A DNA stretch of 7,461 nt from Coraliomargarita_B sp036735565 (GCA_036735565.1 DAINOC010000093.1:1-7461); one strand, 5' to 3'. Positions 1 to 6,864 are shown, counted from the stretch's first letter. Notes: generated by a model not told the origin, from the letters alone. Numbers and translations: made by a program.

Positions 1-51
1 CGGATTTTGGTTTTTGTTGTTAGCGCGATCATCGTTGCACAGCTAGTTTAA
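1..51 (+). CDS. 3' end of a plus-strand gene, probable C-terminal membrane helix (partial)
   Basis: The first base opens a frame of 16 codons closed by TAA at 49-51. The encoded tail reads RILVFVVSAIIVAQLV, which is almost entirely hydrophobic and looks like the last transmembrane helix of a membrane protein whose body lies before the window. The next gene (196-2403) is on the opposite strand and converges on it, so this reading leaves a sensible 144-nt convergent gap. Sixteen codons are too few to identify a family, and a chance hydrophobic frame cannot be excluded. No function is claimed. Confidence 0.3.
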   Translation, partial: RILVFVVSAIIVAQLV

Positions 52-128
52 AATGCGTTGCCCCTTCGTGCCCCGGCGATGTTTGTTATGATTCCGGATT
101 TGAAAGTCGACAATGGGATAGGATGGCA

Positions 129-165
129 TTGGAGGCTGGCATAACTTGGGATACGGAGCCTCCGA
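129..165. repeat. inverted repeat in the convergent intergenic gap, possible weak terminator
   Basis: GGAGGCT at 131-137 is the exact reverse complement of AGCCTCC at 157-163, giving a 7-bp stem with a 19-nt loop. One G-U and one A-U pair could extend it in plus-strand RNA. It lies between a plus-strand gene that appears to end at 51 and a minus-strand gene that ends at 196, where a shared terminator would be expected. Neither side has a T-tract and the loop is long, so it is not a standard intrinsic terminator. The rest of 52-195 shows no other feature. Confidence 0.25.
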
Positions 166-195
166 CACCTCAATGCTTAGCGCAAATCTCAAGAG

Positions 196-2403
196 TCATT
201 CAACTTCTGCTGCATTTTCAGGCTTTTCAGTTAACTCAGCACTTACGGGTTTTATACTTCCGGCCGCATCGCTCTTACCGAAAATATCCAAAATGGAATG
301 GCGGTCATCCGTCCAGTCGATTTGATCGGTATCGATCAAATCTGACGAGGAACGGATAGAATATTGGAAGTTTTCAAAATTCTCTGCGAATAGATCGAGG
401 AGCGATTCGCGGTCAAACGGACTCCCTTCATGCAAAAAGAAAAAATATTTCGAAGGCGTGGCCGACTCATAGTCTTGCACCTGTTTGTTGGGCAATGCGA
501 GGACTTGCACTCCCTCCACTCCGAGTGCACGCGCATGTGTCGCGAGAATCGGGAACAAATCCATGAACCGGTTGGAAACGTGTATGGCGAGAACACCTTT
601 CGGCACCGCCTCCAAGAAACTTACGATCGCCTCGCGAGTCATCAAGTGGGGCGGAATCGAGTCTCCCGAAAACGCATCAATCACGAGCAAATCATAAGTT
701 TCACCAGCTTCTCTGACTCCAATTCGCCCGTCTCGCAACCTGAATTCAACCTCCGCCAGGCTTCTCGGGACAAAGCTGAATATCTCGCCGGCGATCAGGA
801 AAGTATTCGGGTCAATATCCCAAAAAACGAGGCGATCCCCAGTTCGCCCATAGGCAGCCAAAGTCCCAACTCCCAACCCCACGATACCGATATCCACGCG
901 GTCCTTATTCTCCTGTTGCCGCACGAGAACGCGCCCGAGAGCACCGCCAGGGTGATAGTAACTTGTAGGAAAATCGTGTCGCGCCTCATCCAGCCACTGC
1001 ACACCATGAAGTGTAGTCTCACTGATCGCACGCATCATGCCCGGCCTCGTTTCAATTGAAAACTGCCCATAAATACTTCGAACATGCCGCAACCGCACAC
1101 TGTCGGAAACCTGCTTGCGGACCTGATCCTGAAGCACCACGACTCCCGGCACCGCGACCGCCAAAACCAGAGACACTTTACGAACCCAGGCACTGATGGA
1201 GGGCCCTTCATCCCTTTCAAAAACCGCCCAAGCGCCCGCACCGAGAATAAGAATCATGGCTCCCACAAACTCATAGGCCTGCGAAAAGACCGAAGGCGCG
1301 GAAATGGAAGTAAAAAACCCTCCACAAACACCGCCCAATGCAATCACCACATAAAAAATCTCAAACTTCTCCTTTGGCCGGGACAGATAAACCAAGCCGT
1401 GCGCGAGATGAGTGGCTACGAACAGGAGCGTCGCCAAAAGACCCATCAGTTTGAGATCCACGCCGCTGAGGGTGAGTCCTTTTTCGTAAATCCAAAGAAA
1501 TAATACGAGGGCAAATACCGCCGTCAGGACCGGGGTTAGCGATCGGCGCCACAAGCCCGAGAAGGCTACGGAAAAGCTCAATAAATAAATCGCTAACGGG
1601 AGAATCCACGAGATGGGGTTCGAACCAATCTCAGCCGAAAGGATGCGCATGGAGCCGATCATGGCAACACAGGCTGCAGCCGACAAAAGAAACCAGTAAA
1701 GCTTCCGGCCCGACCCAATCACCTCTTCCTCGGGATGCTCGGCTACTTCACTTACGCCGGAATCCGCTCCCAGCGTTTTGGCCCGCTTCCAAGTCAGAAA
1801 TGCCAACACGAGCGTTAAGAAGCTCAGGAGAATAAGCAGGAAGAAGAACCCCCTCCCTTGCCAGGCCAACCCAACCCTCGGCTCAATAAGGAAGGGATAG
1901 GAACAAAGAGCCAGTAAACTCCCAATATTCGAGATTGAATATAGGTAATAAGGAACCTCGGCACCAAATGCCCGAAACCATCCGTGCATTAGGATACCCA
2001 AGCACGTCGTCAACAGAATGGCCGGAAGCAACGACAACACCAGACTCAACAAAACGCCGCCAGCACCCATCGCTGCACCAACTTGGAGAGGTGGCATCTG
2101 CGTCACAAAGGGAACAATCAGCGCGAGCCCCGCAACAAAGACCGCCTGCTTGGCGAGCGAAACGCGCTGTAAAAGGTAAGCAAGCACATAGCCCCCGAGT
2201 AGGGCCGCTTGGAAGAACACCATCGAGGTCACCCAGGTGCTCGCACTGCCCCCATGCCAGGGAACCAGATGCTTGCCGACCAACGGCTGCGCCATGAAAG
2301 TGAGGAAGGCCGCGAGCGGCACGGCAACAAAAGCTAGCCAGCGAACAAGGGTAAATTTGGAAGAAGACACCCGCGAAGATTCGATAGTTTTTTCACTTCG
2401 CAC
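196..2403 (-). CDS. multi-pass membrane protein with C-terminal spermidine-synthase-like domain (fused MFS/spermidine synthase type)
   Basis: This 735-residue protein has two parts. Residues about 18-425 hold roughly 12-13 hydrophobic helices, beginning with FMAQPLVGKHLVPWHGG, a form typical of the transporter-like half of membrane-fused spermidine synthase homologues. Residues about 435-710 form a Rossmann methyltransferase-like domain: the nucleotide loop VGLGVGTLAAYG (508-519), the acidic ribose site FWDIDP (527-532), DAFSGDSIPPHLMT (576-589) and a late WTDD (697-700). Family members are often annotated spermidine synthase, but the DAFSGD motif differs from the usual DSSDP of SpeE, no speD is nearby, and aminopropyl transfer is unproven. 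The substrate is unknown. The GTG start at 2403 is chosen because an in-frame TAG lies six codons upstream and the next ATG (residue 37) would remove the first helix. No strong Shine-Dalgarno is seen. The last 30 residues are a polar tail outside the domain. It is probably co-transcribed with the two genes before it on this strand. Confidence 0.85.
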   Translation of the reverse strand: MRSEKTIESSRVSSSKFTLVRWLAFVAVPLAAFLTFMAQPLVGKHLVPWHGGSASTWVTSMVFFQAALLGGYVLAYLLQRVSLAKQAVFVAGLALIVPFVTQMPPLQVGAAMGAGGVLLSLVLSLLPAILLTTCLGILMHGWFRAFGAEVPYYLYSISNIGSLLALCSYPFLIEPRVGLAWQGRGFFFLLILLSFLTLVLAFLTWKRAKTLGADSGVSEVAEHPEEEVIGSGRKLYWFLLSAAACVAMIGSMRILSAEIGSNPISWILPLAIYLLSFSVAFSGLWRRSLTPVLTAVFALVLFLWIYEKGLTLSGVDLKLMGLLATLLFVATHLAHGLVYLSRPKEKFEIFYVVIALGGVCGGFFTSISAPSVFSQAYEFVGAMILILGAGAWAVFERDEGPSISAWVRKVSLVLAVAVPGVVVLQDQVRKQVSDSVRLRHVRSIYGQFSIETRPGMMRAISETTLHGVQWLDEARHDFPTSYYHPGGALGRVLVRQQENKDRVDIGIVGLGVGTLAAYGRTGDRLVFWDIDPNTFLIAGEIFSFVPRSLAEVEFRLRDGRIGVREAGETYDLLVIDAFSGDSIPPHLMTREAIVSFLEAVPKGVLAIHVSNRFMDLFPILATHARALGVEGVQVLALPNKQVQDYESATPSKYFFFLHEGSPFDRESLLDLFAENFENFQYSIRSSSDLIDTDQIDWTDDRHSILDIFGKSDAAGSIKPVSAELTEKPENAAEVE

Positions 2404-2421
2404 AAGTCTTATCTGAAAGCT

Positions 2422-2568
2422 CTACCAGAGCCTCAGGGCGCCAAACCACCAGGCGAGGACAAGCGGAATCAGGATAAAAAACGCAGCCGCGATCTTGATG
2501 ATGCAGATGGCCCGACTTGCCTCGGTTGAGGCCTTCCGTGAACCCCCGCTCGGCTCTTTTGCATTCAT
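2422..2568 (-). CDS. 48-residue single-helix membrane protein, unrecognised
   Basis: An ATG at 2568 opens 48 codons ending at TAG (2422-2424). The product has a polar, basic N-terminus (MNAKEPSGGSRKASTEASR) followed by one strongly hydrophobic helix, about residues 20-43, and an aromatic end (WWFGALRLW). The positive charges before the helix suggest the N-terminus stays in the cytoplasm. It fills the space between the 582-residue gene, whose stop is 25 nt upstream, and the 735-residue gene, whose GTG is 18 nt downstream. That spacing is typical of an operon member. Its frame is the same as that of the 735-residue gene. The single cysteine (C22) is not in a lipobox. I do not recognise a family. 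Support comes from position, clean helix composition and length; no convincing ribosome binding site is present, so it could be non-coding spacer. Confidence 0.5.
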   Translation of the reverse strand: MNAKEPSGGSRKASTEASRAICIIKIAAAFFILIPLVLAWWFGALRLW

Positions 2569-2593
2569 CGCAACTCAGGTATAGGGCTTCAGA

Positions 2594-4342
2594 CTACTCC
2601 ACCTTGACCACCACCCGGAAGCCGATCAATCGGTTTCGCTCGCCGCGCGCAGCCTCGCGCACCGGCACAGTGAAGATCGTCTCCAACTGGTCCTGGACGT
2701 GGCCACCGATGTGCTGTGCAGCCTCGGTCTCAAAGCGGTCGATCGACTCCAGCCACTCGCTGACGTTACCGAGAAGGTCGTAAGCGCCCCCGGCGAAGGG
2801 CACCTTTTGCGCCACCGGTTGAGCCGCCCCACCAGAGTTTGCGGCGCTCCAGACATGCTCTTCCAGGACAACGTAACGCAATCGGCCAAGCGACTGACGG
2901 AATTCATTCTCGGTCGGCAAACGGACCGGCTTACCCATGATCCAGGAAAGGCGCTCACAGAAGTCCTTGGCCTCGAGCCAGCTCACCGAGTCCACCGGAT
3001 TACGATCTCCGGGATTACGACTCGGATTTGTGCCCATGATTTGAGAATACAGTGCCTGGGGGACTTCCGTCCGCAGGATTTGCCACTCGGCCTCTTCCGG
3101 AATAGGCAGCAGACTATCATAGACCCGGTCCTGTATGAAGCCGAGGTCGTTTTGGACGAGATTGAGGTAGCGGATCTTAAGGCGGAGCTGCTCGTCATTG
3201 AGCGAGCTTCTGGGAAAAGATGCCTGCATCTGCTCCATATCGCGCCGTAATTGCACAATCACCTGAGCCGCCTCATACGTGCGGCGCTCAGCCAGTAAAT
3301 CAATCAGCATACGGTGATTGTTTTCGATGACCAAGCCGAGGTCGTAGCTTTGAGAAGTCTCCGCTTTGCGCAAAAATTCAGCGACCTGTTCGGACGAGGC
3401 ATACGGGCTCTCCCGATAAGTCTCGTTCAGTTTAGTCTGAAGACGGGCCGCTTGCAGGTAAAGATCCGCCGCTTCAAGATGTTTACCGAGGGACTGCCTT
3501 TCATCGGCCCGCTCAAGAATCTCTTGTATCTCGAAATAGTTGCGGCCGGACAATATCCCCACCCGTTTGATACGCAGCTGTTCAAGCCGGGCGACACTCG
3601 CCTGATTGGCCCCGCGGAACTGGCGGTTTAACTCATCCTGCAACTTGATCGCATCCTGTAGTTTGGCATCAGCCAGAGGCCATTCCCTTGCCTCAATTAA
3701 CTGATCTGCCTCACGTTCGAGGGCCAGACTCTCCTGCAATACGGGCTCGGCCCGGTAAAACCGGATCTGCCGATCCAGGCGTGTTGCCCGGCCGATATTA
3801 TAGCCCGCGCTCAAATTGAACCGTTCATTGATCTCCCGCTGCTTATGATAGGCAACCGTGTATCGCTCACGCGCCGCGTCATAATCCTTCGCCTTGGCTA
3901 GCTCCTCCGCCTCGGCCTCGGCCTCCAGGCTGTCGGCCCAAAGCTGCGCCGAGGCCAACTCCTGGAAGCGCTCCTCCAGATTACGGGCCCGCGCCACCGC
4001 CTCCGAATCACGGCGACCGAAAGCAGCAAGATACGCCGCCTGCTTTTCAAATGCCTGTCGAATCAGTATCAAATCCTCCGGTTGCGCCGGGCGCATGGCC
4101 AAAATCTCCTCAAATTGAGCCTCCAGTGCGATACTCTCCGCTCGTAAAGCCAAAGCTTCAGGCGGTATCTCCGCCGTTAATTCGAGAGTGCGATAATCCA
4201 CCGATTTGGGCCCCATCTGGGATAAGAACCAAAATCCCAAGAGAATCGCCAGCGCGAGGACCACCACCGCGAGAAACTTGATAAAGCTGCGCAATGGGCT
4301 GGACTCGTGAGAGAATCGGCGTCGTTTACGAGACTTGGACAT
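2594..4342 (-). CDS. membrane-anchored repeat protein with C-terminal SUMF1/FGE-like domain lacking catalytic cysteines
   Basis: The 582-residue protein starts with a basic tail (SKSRKRRR) and one membrane helix at about 20-40, so residues 45-582 should lie outside the cytoplasm. Residues about 85-400 are Ala/Glu/Leu/Arg-rich helices built from a 67-residue repeat. Residues about 415-582 match the SUMF1 (formylglycine-generating enzyme) fold: TEVPQALYSQIMGTNPSR (425-442), PVDSVSWLEAKDFCERLS (449-466), RLPTENEF (474-481), YDLLGNVSEWLES (521-533) and the terminal IGFRVVV (573-579). The family includes sulfatase-activating FGE, EgtB-like enzymes and many non-catalytic binding domains. The only cysteine in the whole protein is C462, so the FGE cysteine pair near the C-terminus is absent and sulfatase activation is unlikely. 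A structural or ligand-binding role in the envelope is my inference. The ATG at 4342 gives normal topology; no clear Shine-Dalgarno precedes it. It is the first gene of the minus-strand set. Confidence 0.85.
   Translation of the reverse strand: MSKSRKRRRFSHESSPLRSFIKFLAVVVLALAILLGFWFLSQMGPKSVDYRTLELTAEIPPEALALRAESIALEAQFEEILAMRPAQPEDLILIRQAFEKQAAYLAAFGRRDSEAVARARNLEERFQELASAQLWADSLEAEAEAEELAKAKDYDAARERYTVAYHKQREINERFNLSAGYNIGRATRLDRQIRFYRAEPVLQESLALEREADQLIEAREWPLADAKLQDAIKLQDELNRQFRGANQASVARLEQLRIKRVGILSGRNYFEIQEILERADERQSLGKHLEAADLYLQAARLQTKLNETYRESPYASSEQVAEFLRKAETSQSYDLGLVIENNHRMLIDLLAERRTYEAAQVIVQLRRDMEQMQASFPRSSLNDEQLRLKIRYLNLVQNDLGFIQDRVYDSLLPIPEEAEWQILRTEVPQALYSQIMGTNPSRNPGDRNPVDSVSWLEAKDFCERLSWIMGKPVRLPTENEFRQSLGRLRYVVLEEHVWSAANSGGAAQPVAQKVPFAGGAYDLLGNVSEWLESIDRFETEAAQHIGGHVQDQLETIFTVPVREAARGERNRLIGFRVVVKVE
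3188..4075 (-). repeat. 201-bp (67-residue) coding repeats, about five diverged copies
   Basis: Within the 582-residue protein, positions exactly 67 residues apart match without gaps. Column 1 is Q101, Q168, Q235, Q302 and M369. Column 8 is F108, F175, F242, Y309 and F376. Column 22 is L122, L189, L256, F323 and I390. Another column is A157, A224, A291 and A358. Copies two to four share Q-x-x-(I/L)-N-x-x-(F/Y). The copies are too diverged to be visible as DNA repeats, so duplication was old. The pattern predicts a regular helical array, comparable in layout to TPR-like solenoids, though it does not match a TPR consensus that I can see. The boundaries given are approximate. Confidence 0.65.
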
Positions 4343-4492
4343 GGCTGGTCGGTAGCGATGAGGACTCAGGGGAGAGCTTGAGGTTCATGCCGCCGGTCCA
4401 CGGGGGCGGCAAGGAAAAAGGTGGTGCAGGGGCTGCAGTTGTCGGTTGTCATTTTGAGACGAGTTCTTCTTTCTGAAAACCCTACGGATCCA
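4343..4492. promoter_or_regulatory. divergent intergenic region between the SUMF1-domain gene and tyrA
   Basis: These 150 nt separate two genes transcribed away from each other, so promoters for both should lie here. I could not find a convincing -35/-10 pair for either strand. A GC hairpin is possible: GCCGCC (4389-4394) pairs with GGCGGC (4405-4410) around a 10-nt loop. It is followed by an A-rich run on the plus strand, so it is not an intrinsic terminator. The location, not a motif, is the basis for calling it regulatory. Confidence 0.4.
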
Positions 4493-5341
4493 ATGTTCGA
4501 TCAAATCACCATTTTAGGAACAGGCTTGCTCGGGGCCTCGACAGGTATGGCCGCGAAGGCACGCGGAGCCTGCAAGCGTGTGCACGTCTGGTCCCGCCGC
4601 GCTGAGACCCGGGCATTGGCTTCCAATGAGCCTTGGGTAGACGCTGTATTGGACAGCCCGGAGGCAGCCTGTGAAGGGAGCGATCTGATCCTGCTTTGTA
4701 CACCAGTGGATACCATCGTCCCATTGCTCCGGCAGATCAGCGCCTCCATCGACGCAGGTGCCGTGGTCACTGATGTCGGCAGCACAAAAAGCCGTATCTG
4801 CCGCGAGGCCGCCGCTCTGGATTTACCAAACGGCTGTTTCGTCGGCTCGCATCCCATGGCTGGTTCCGAGCAAACGGGCATGGCCCACGCTAGGGAGGAC
4901 CTCTTGGCGGGAGCGGCTTGCATTGTGACTCCGATTGAGGGCACTGCGGATGAACCAGTCGCACTGCTTAAGGAGTTCTGGCGCCAGCTGGGGATGGTGG
5001 TCCATTGCCTCTCGCCCGAACAGCATGATGAGGCCGTGGCTCACATCAGCCATCTGCCCCATCTGCTGACCTCGGCTCTATGCAGCTTCCTGGCGGCAAA
5101 AAATCCACTTTGGAAGGGCCTCGCCGGGTCCGGGCTCCGCGATACGACGCGGATTGCTGCCGGCGATCCGGACCTTTGGAGGGCTATTCTCGGCGAGAAC
5201 CGGGAAGAGGTCCTCACCGCCCTGCAGGGTCTCGAGGTCGAGCTGCAACGCTTTAAATCGGCACTTGCCGAGGGGGACGGCGGCCGCCTGACCCGGCAAC
5301 TGGAGCGCGGCAAGGCCTATCGCGACAGCCTTCGCCCCTGA
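4493..5341 (+). CDS. tyrA: prephenate (or arogenate) dehydrogenase, monofunctional
   Basis: TyrA oxidatively decarboxylates prephenate to 4-hydroxyphenylpyruvate (or arogenate to tyrosine) with NAD(P)+ in the cytoplasm, on the tyrosine branch after chorismate. The 282-residue product shows the N-terminal dinucleotide loop ILGTGLLGAS (7-16), DVGSTK (94-99), the catalytic-histidine motif GSHPMAGSEQTG (118-129, H120), HDEAVAHISHLPH (178-190), and GLRDTTRIAAGDPDLW (214-229) with the substrate-binding arginine R220. There is no chorismate mutase or ACT domain, and the length is normal for the stand-alone form. Prephenate versus arogenate preference cannot be read from the sequence. The ATG at 4493 is chosen because it places the Rossmann loop seven residues from the start, as in the family. 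A GTG at 4421 would add 24 residues with no counterpart. Only a weak GGA lies before the ATG. aroA follows 56 nt later (35 nt if its upstream ATG is used), which implies a shared aromatic-pathway transcript. Confidence 0.93.
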   Translation: MFDQITILGTGLLGASTGMAAKARGACKRVHVWSRRAETRALASNEPWVDAVLDSPEAACEGSDLILLCTPVDTIVPLLRQISASIDAGAVVTDVGSTKSRICREAAALDLPNGCFVGSHPMAGSEQTGMAHAREDLLAGAACIVTPIEGTADEPVALLKEFWRQLGMVVHCLSPEQHDEAVAHISHLPHLLTSALCSFLAAKNPLWKGLAGSGLRDTTRIAAGDPDLWRAILGENREEVLTALQGLEVELQRFKSALAEGDGGRLTRQLERGKAYRDSLRP

Positions 5342-5364
5342 ACTCTGTCCCCGCCCCGTCTCTT

Positions 5365-5373
5365 TGCTATAAT
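5365..5373 (+). promoter_or_regulatory. extended -10 element in the tyrA-aroA gap
   Basis: TGCTATAAT at 5365-5373 is a perfect TATAAT preceded by TGN, the extended -10 form of a sigma-70-type promoter, in otherwise GC-rich sequence. The -35 position at 17-nt spacing (5345-5350, CTGTCC) is poor, but extended -10 promoters can work without a good -35. Transcription would begin near 5380, after the ATG at 5377 and about 18 nt before the ATG at 5398. The site would therefore give aroA its own promoter and favour the later start. Consensus by chance is possible. Confidence 0.4.
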
Positions 5374-5397
5374 TCAATGGTCATTAGTCATCGATTC

Positions 5398-6747
5398 ATG
5401 CAGGATCCGCTCCCTATCCTTCCCCTCCGGCAACCGCTCGATGCCAGAATCGCGCTTCCCGGGTCCAAAAGTATCACCAACCGCGCGCTGGTTCTTGCCG
5501 CGCTGGCCCGGGGCACCACGACCCTCCATGGCGCTCTCTTCAGCCGCGATACCCGCATTATGCTGGGGGCTCTGGAGGCACTGGGATACCAGGTGCGCAG
5601 CGACGAAGCCACGCAAACCATTGTGGTAGAGGGTTCTGACGGACGGATTCCGAATGATCAGGCTAAACTGCACGTGGGCAATGCCGGAACCGCAGCCCGC
5701 TTCCTCACCGCGATGCTCGCGACCCGCGCCGGTGGCCACTATCAACTCGATGGCGATCCCGCCATGCGCGATCGCCCGATGGCAGGGCTGACCGATGCCC
5801 TGGCCGCGCTGAGTGCGGCCGAATTCGAATTCCACGGTCAGCCGGGCCACTTCCCCTTTACGCTACACGGCAAGGGCTACACCACAGGCGAAGCAGCCGT
5901 CGATGCCAGAGCCAGCAGCCAGATCCTATCCGCCCTCCTGCTCGCGGCAGGCTCAGGCTCGGGAGCGATCTCCCTGCACTGCCCCGAGGTCCGCCCGGCC
6001 TATGTGGCCATTACCCTGGAGATGCGCGAGGCCTTTGGCGCTCAGGCTCTCGACGCAGATGCGACCGGGCGCTATTGCATTAACCCGCTTGTTTACCAAT
6101 CGCCGGGCGATTACCCGGTCGAGCCCGACCTATCGGCGGCCAGCTACTTTCTGGCCCTGACCCTGATTCAGGGCGGGCATCTCACGCTACCCCATTTAAG
6201 TGCCGAGCCGATGCAGGGTGACGCGCTCTTCGCCGAGGTGCTGGCCCACCACGGCCTGCGGGTGAATCCGGAAAAGGGCAACTGGCTGGTAACGCGCCCC
6301 GACCCGGCCATACAGCGCGGCCACCGGGAGATCGACTTTAATGCCTTCTCTGACACCTTCCTCACCTACGCGGCCATCGCACCCTTGTTGGGTGGCTCTG
6401 TCCGCATCACCGGGATTGGGCATACCCGCCGGCAGGAGACCGACCGGATCGCCGGTATGGCGGCAGAGCTGTCCAAACTGGGTCAACTGGTCAAGGAAGA
6501 GGACGATGCCCTCACCATCATGCCCAAGCCCAACGAGCTTCGGGCCCGCGCACTGACCGCCCGGGCCCGCGGGGAACTTCTTACCATAGAGACCTACGAG
6601 GACCACCGCTTTGCCATGAGTTTCGGCATTCTCGGCAGTTATGACCTTCTTGAAGACGGCGAGCCCTGGCTGGCCATCAAGGACCCTGGCTGCTGCGGCA
6701 AGACCTATCCAGCCTTCTTCGAGGTGCTCAATAAGTTGCGGGGATAA
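5398..6747 (+). CDS. aroA: 3-phosphoshikimate 1-carboxyvinyltransferase (EPSP synthase)
   Basis: AroA transfers the enolpyruvyl group of PEP to shikimate-3-phosphate to make EPSP, the penultimate step to chorismate, in the cytoplasm. From the ATG at 5398 the product has 449 residues and the full set of family motifs: GSKSITNRA (22-30; K24, S25, R29), NAGTAARFL (95-103), MRDRP (123-127), SSQ (173-175), EPDLSAASYFLA (242-253), the catalytic aspartate in FSDTF (D319), RRQETDR with E347, EDHRFAM (401-407) and CGKTYPAFF (433-441). All substrate-contact residues I can place by comparison with the E. coli enzyme are present, so it should be active. The NAGTAARFL segment has A and F where E. coli has the M and P of NAGTAMRPL. 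An in-frame ATG at 5377 would add seven residues. The later start is preferred because it gives the usual distance to GSKS and because TGCTATAAT lies just before 5377. Neither start has a Shine-Dalgarno. It is somewhat longer than the 427-residue E. coli enzyme. Confidence 0.96.
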   Translation: MQDPLPILPLRQPLDARIALPGSKSITNRALVLAALARGTTTLHGALFSRDTRIMLGALEALGYQVRSDEATQTIVVEGSDGRIPNDQAKLHVGNAGTAARFLTAMLATRAGGHYQLDGDPAMRDRPMAGLTDALAALSAAEFEFHGQPGHFPFTLHGKGYTTGEAAVDARASSQILSALLLAAGSGSGAISLHCPEVRPAYVAITLEMREAFGAQALDADATGRYCINPLVYQSPGDYPVEPDLSAASYFLALTLIQGGHLTLPHLSAEPMQGDALFAEVLAHHGLRVNPEKGNWLVTRPDPAIQRGHREIDFNAFSDTFLTYAAIAPLLGGSVRITGIGHTRRQETDRIAGMAAELSKLGQLVKEEDDALTIMPKPNELRARALTARARGELLTIETYEDHRFAMSFGILGSYDLLEDGEPWLAIKDPGCCGKTYPAFFEVLNKLRG

Positions 6748-6864
6748 TCCGTGGGGCAAATTACTTTTTTGATTTTTATTGGCTACCCATGCCATTTGAG
6801 GCCAATCCCAGCAACCTGAACCGCCCGAGCGATCCACTTGTTTTCCGCCCCCGATTTTCATCCC

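Noticed and set aside
53..91. Tiny plus-strand frame starting ATG at 53
   Set aside because: It ends after 12 codons and has no ribosome binding site or other support.
430..1059. Plus-strand open frame of 209 codons opposite the spermidine-synthase-like domain
   Set aside because: It lies antisense to motifs that are recognisable on the minus strand, and its product is a polar mixture without domain features.
3900..3930. Simple-sequence tract of repeated GCCTC-like units
   Set aside because: It only encodes the Ala-Glu run of a helical region and is short and imperfect, so it is not a separate repeat element.
2594..4342. Diversity-generating retroelement target protein, because such targets can have SUMF1-like C-terminal folds
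   Set aside because: No reverse transcriptase gene and no variable/template repeat pair is visible in the window.
4421..4492. GTG at 4421 as the tyrA start
   Set aside because: It would put 24 unmatched residues before the dinucleotide-binding loop. The ATG at 4493 gives the usual family N-terminus.
6196..6861. Long minus-strand open frame opposite aroA and the following gap
   Set aside because: It mirrors the clearly coding aroA frame in GC-rich sequence and shows low-complexity Gly/Val-rich content without a recognisable motif.
6748..6864. Intrinsic terminator after aroA
   Set aside because: T-rich runs are present around 6763-6780, but no stable stem precedes them.
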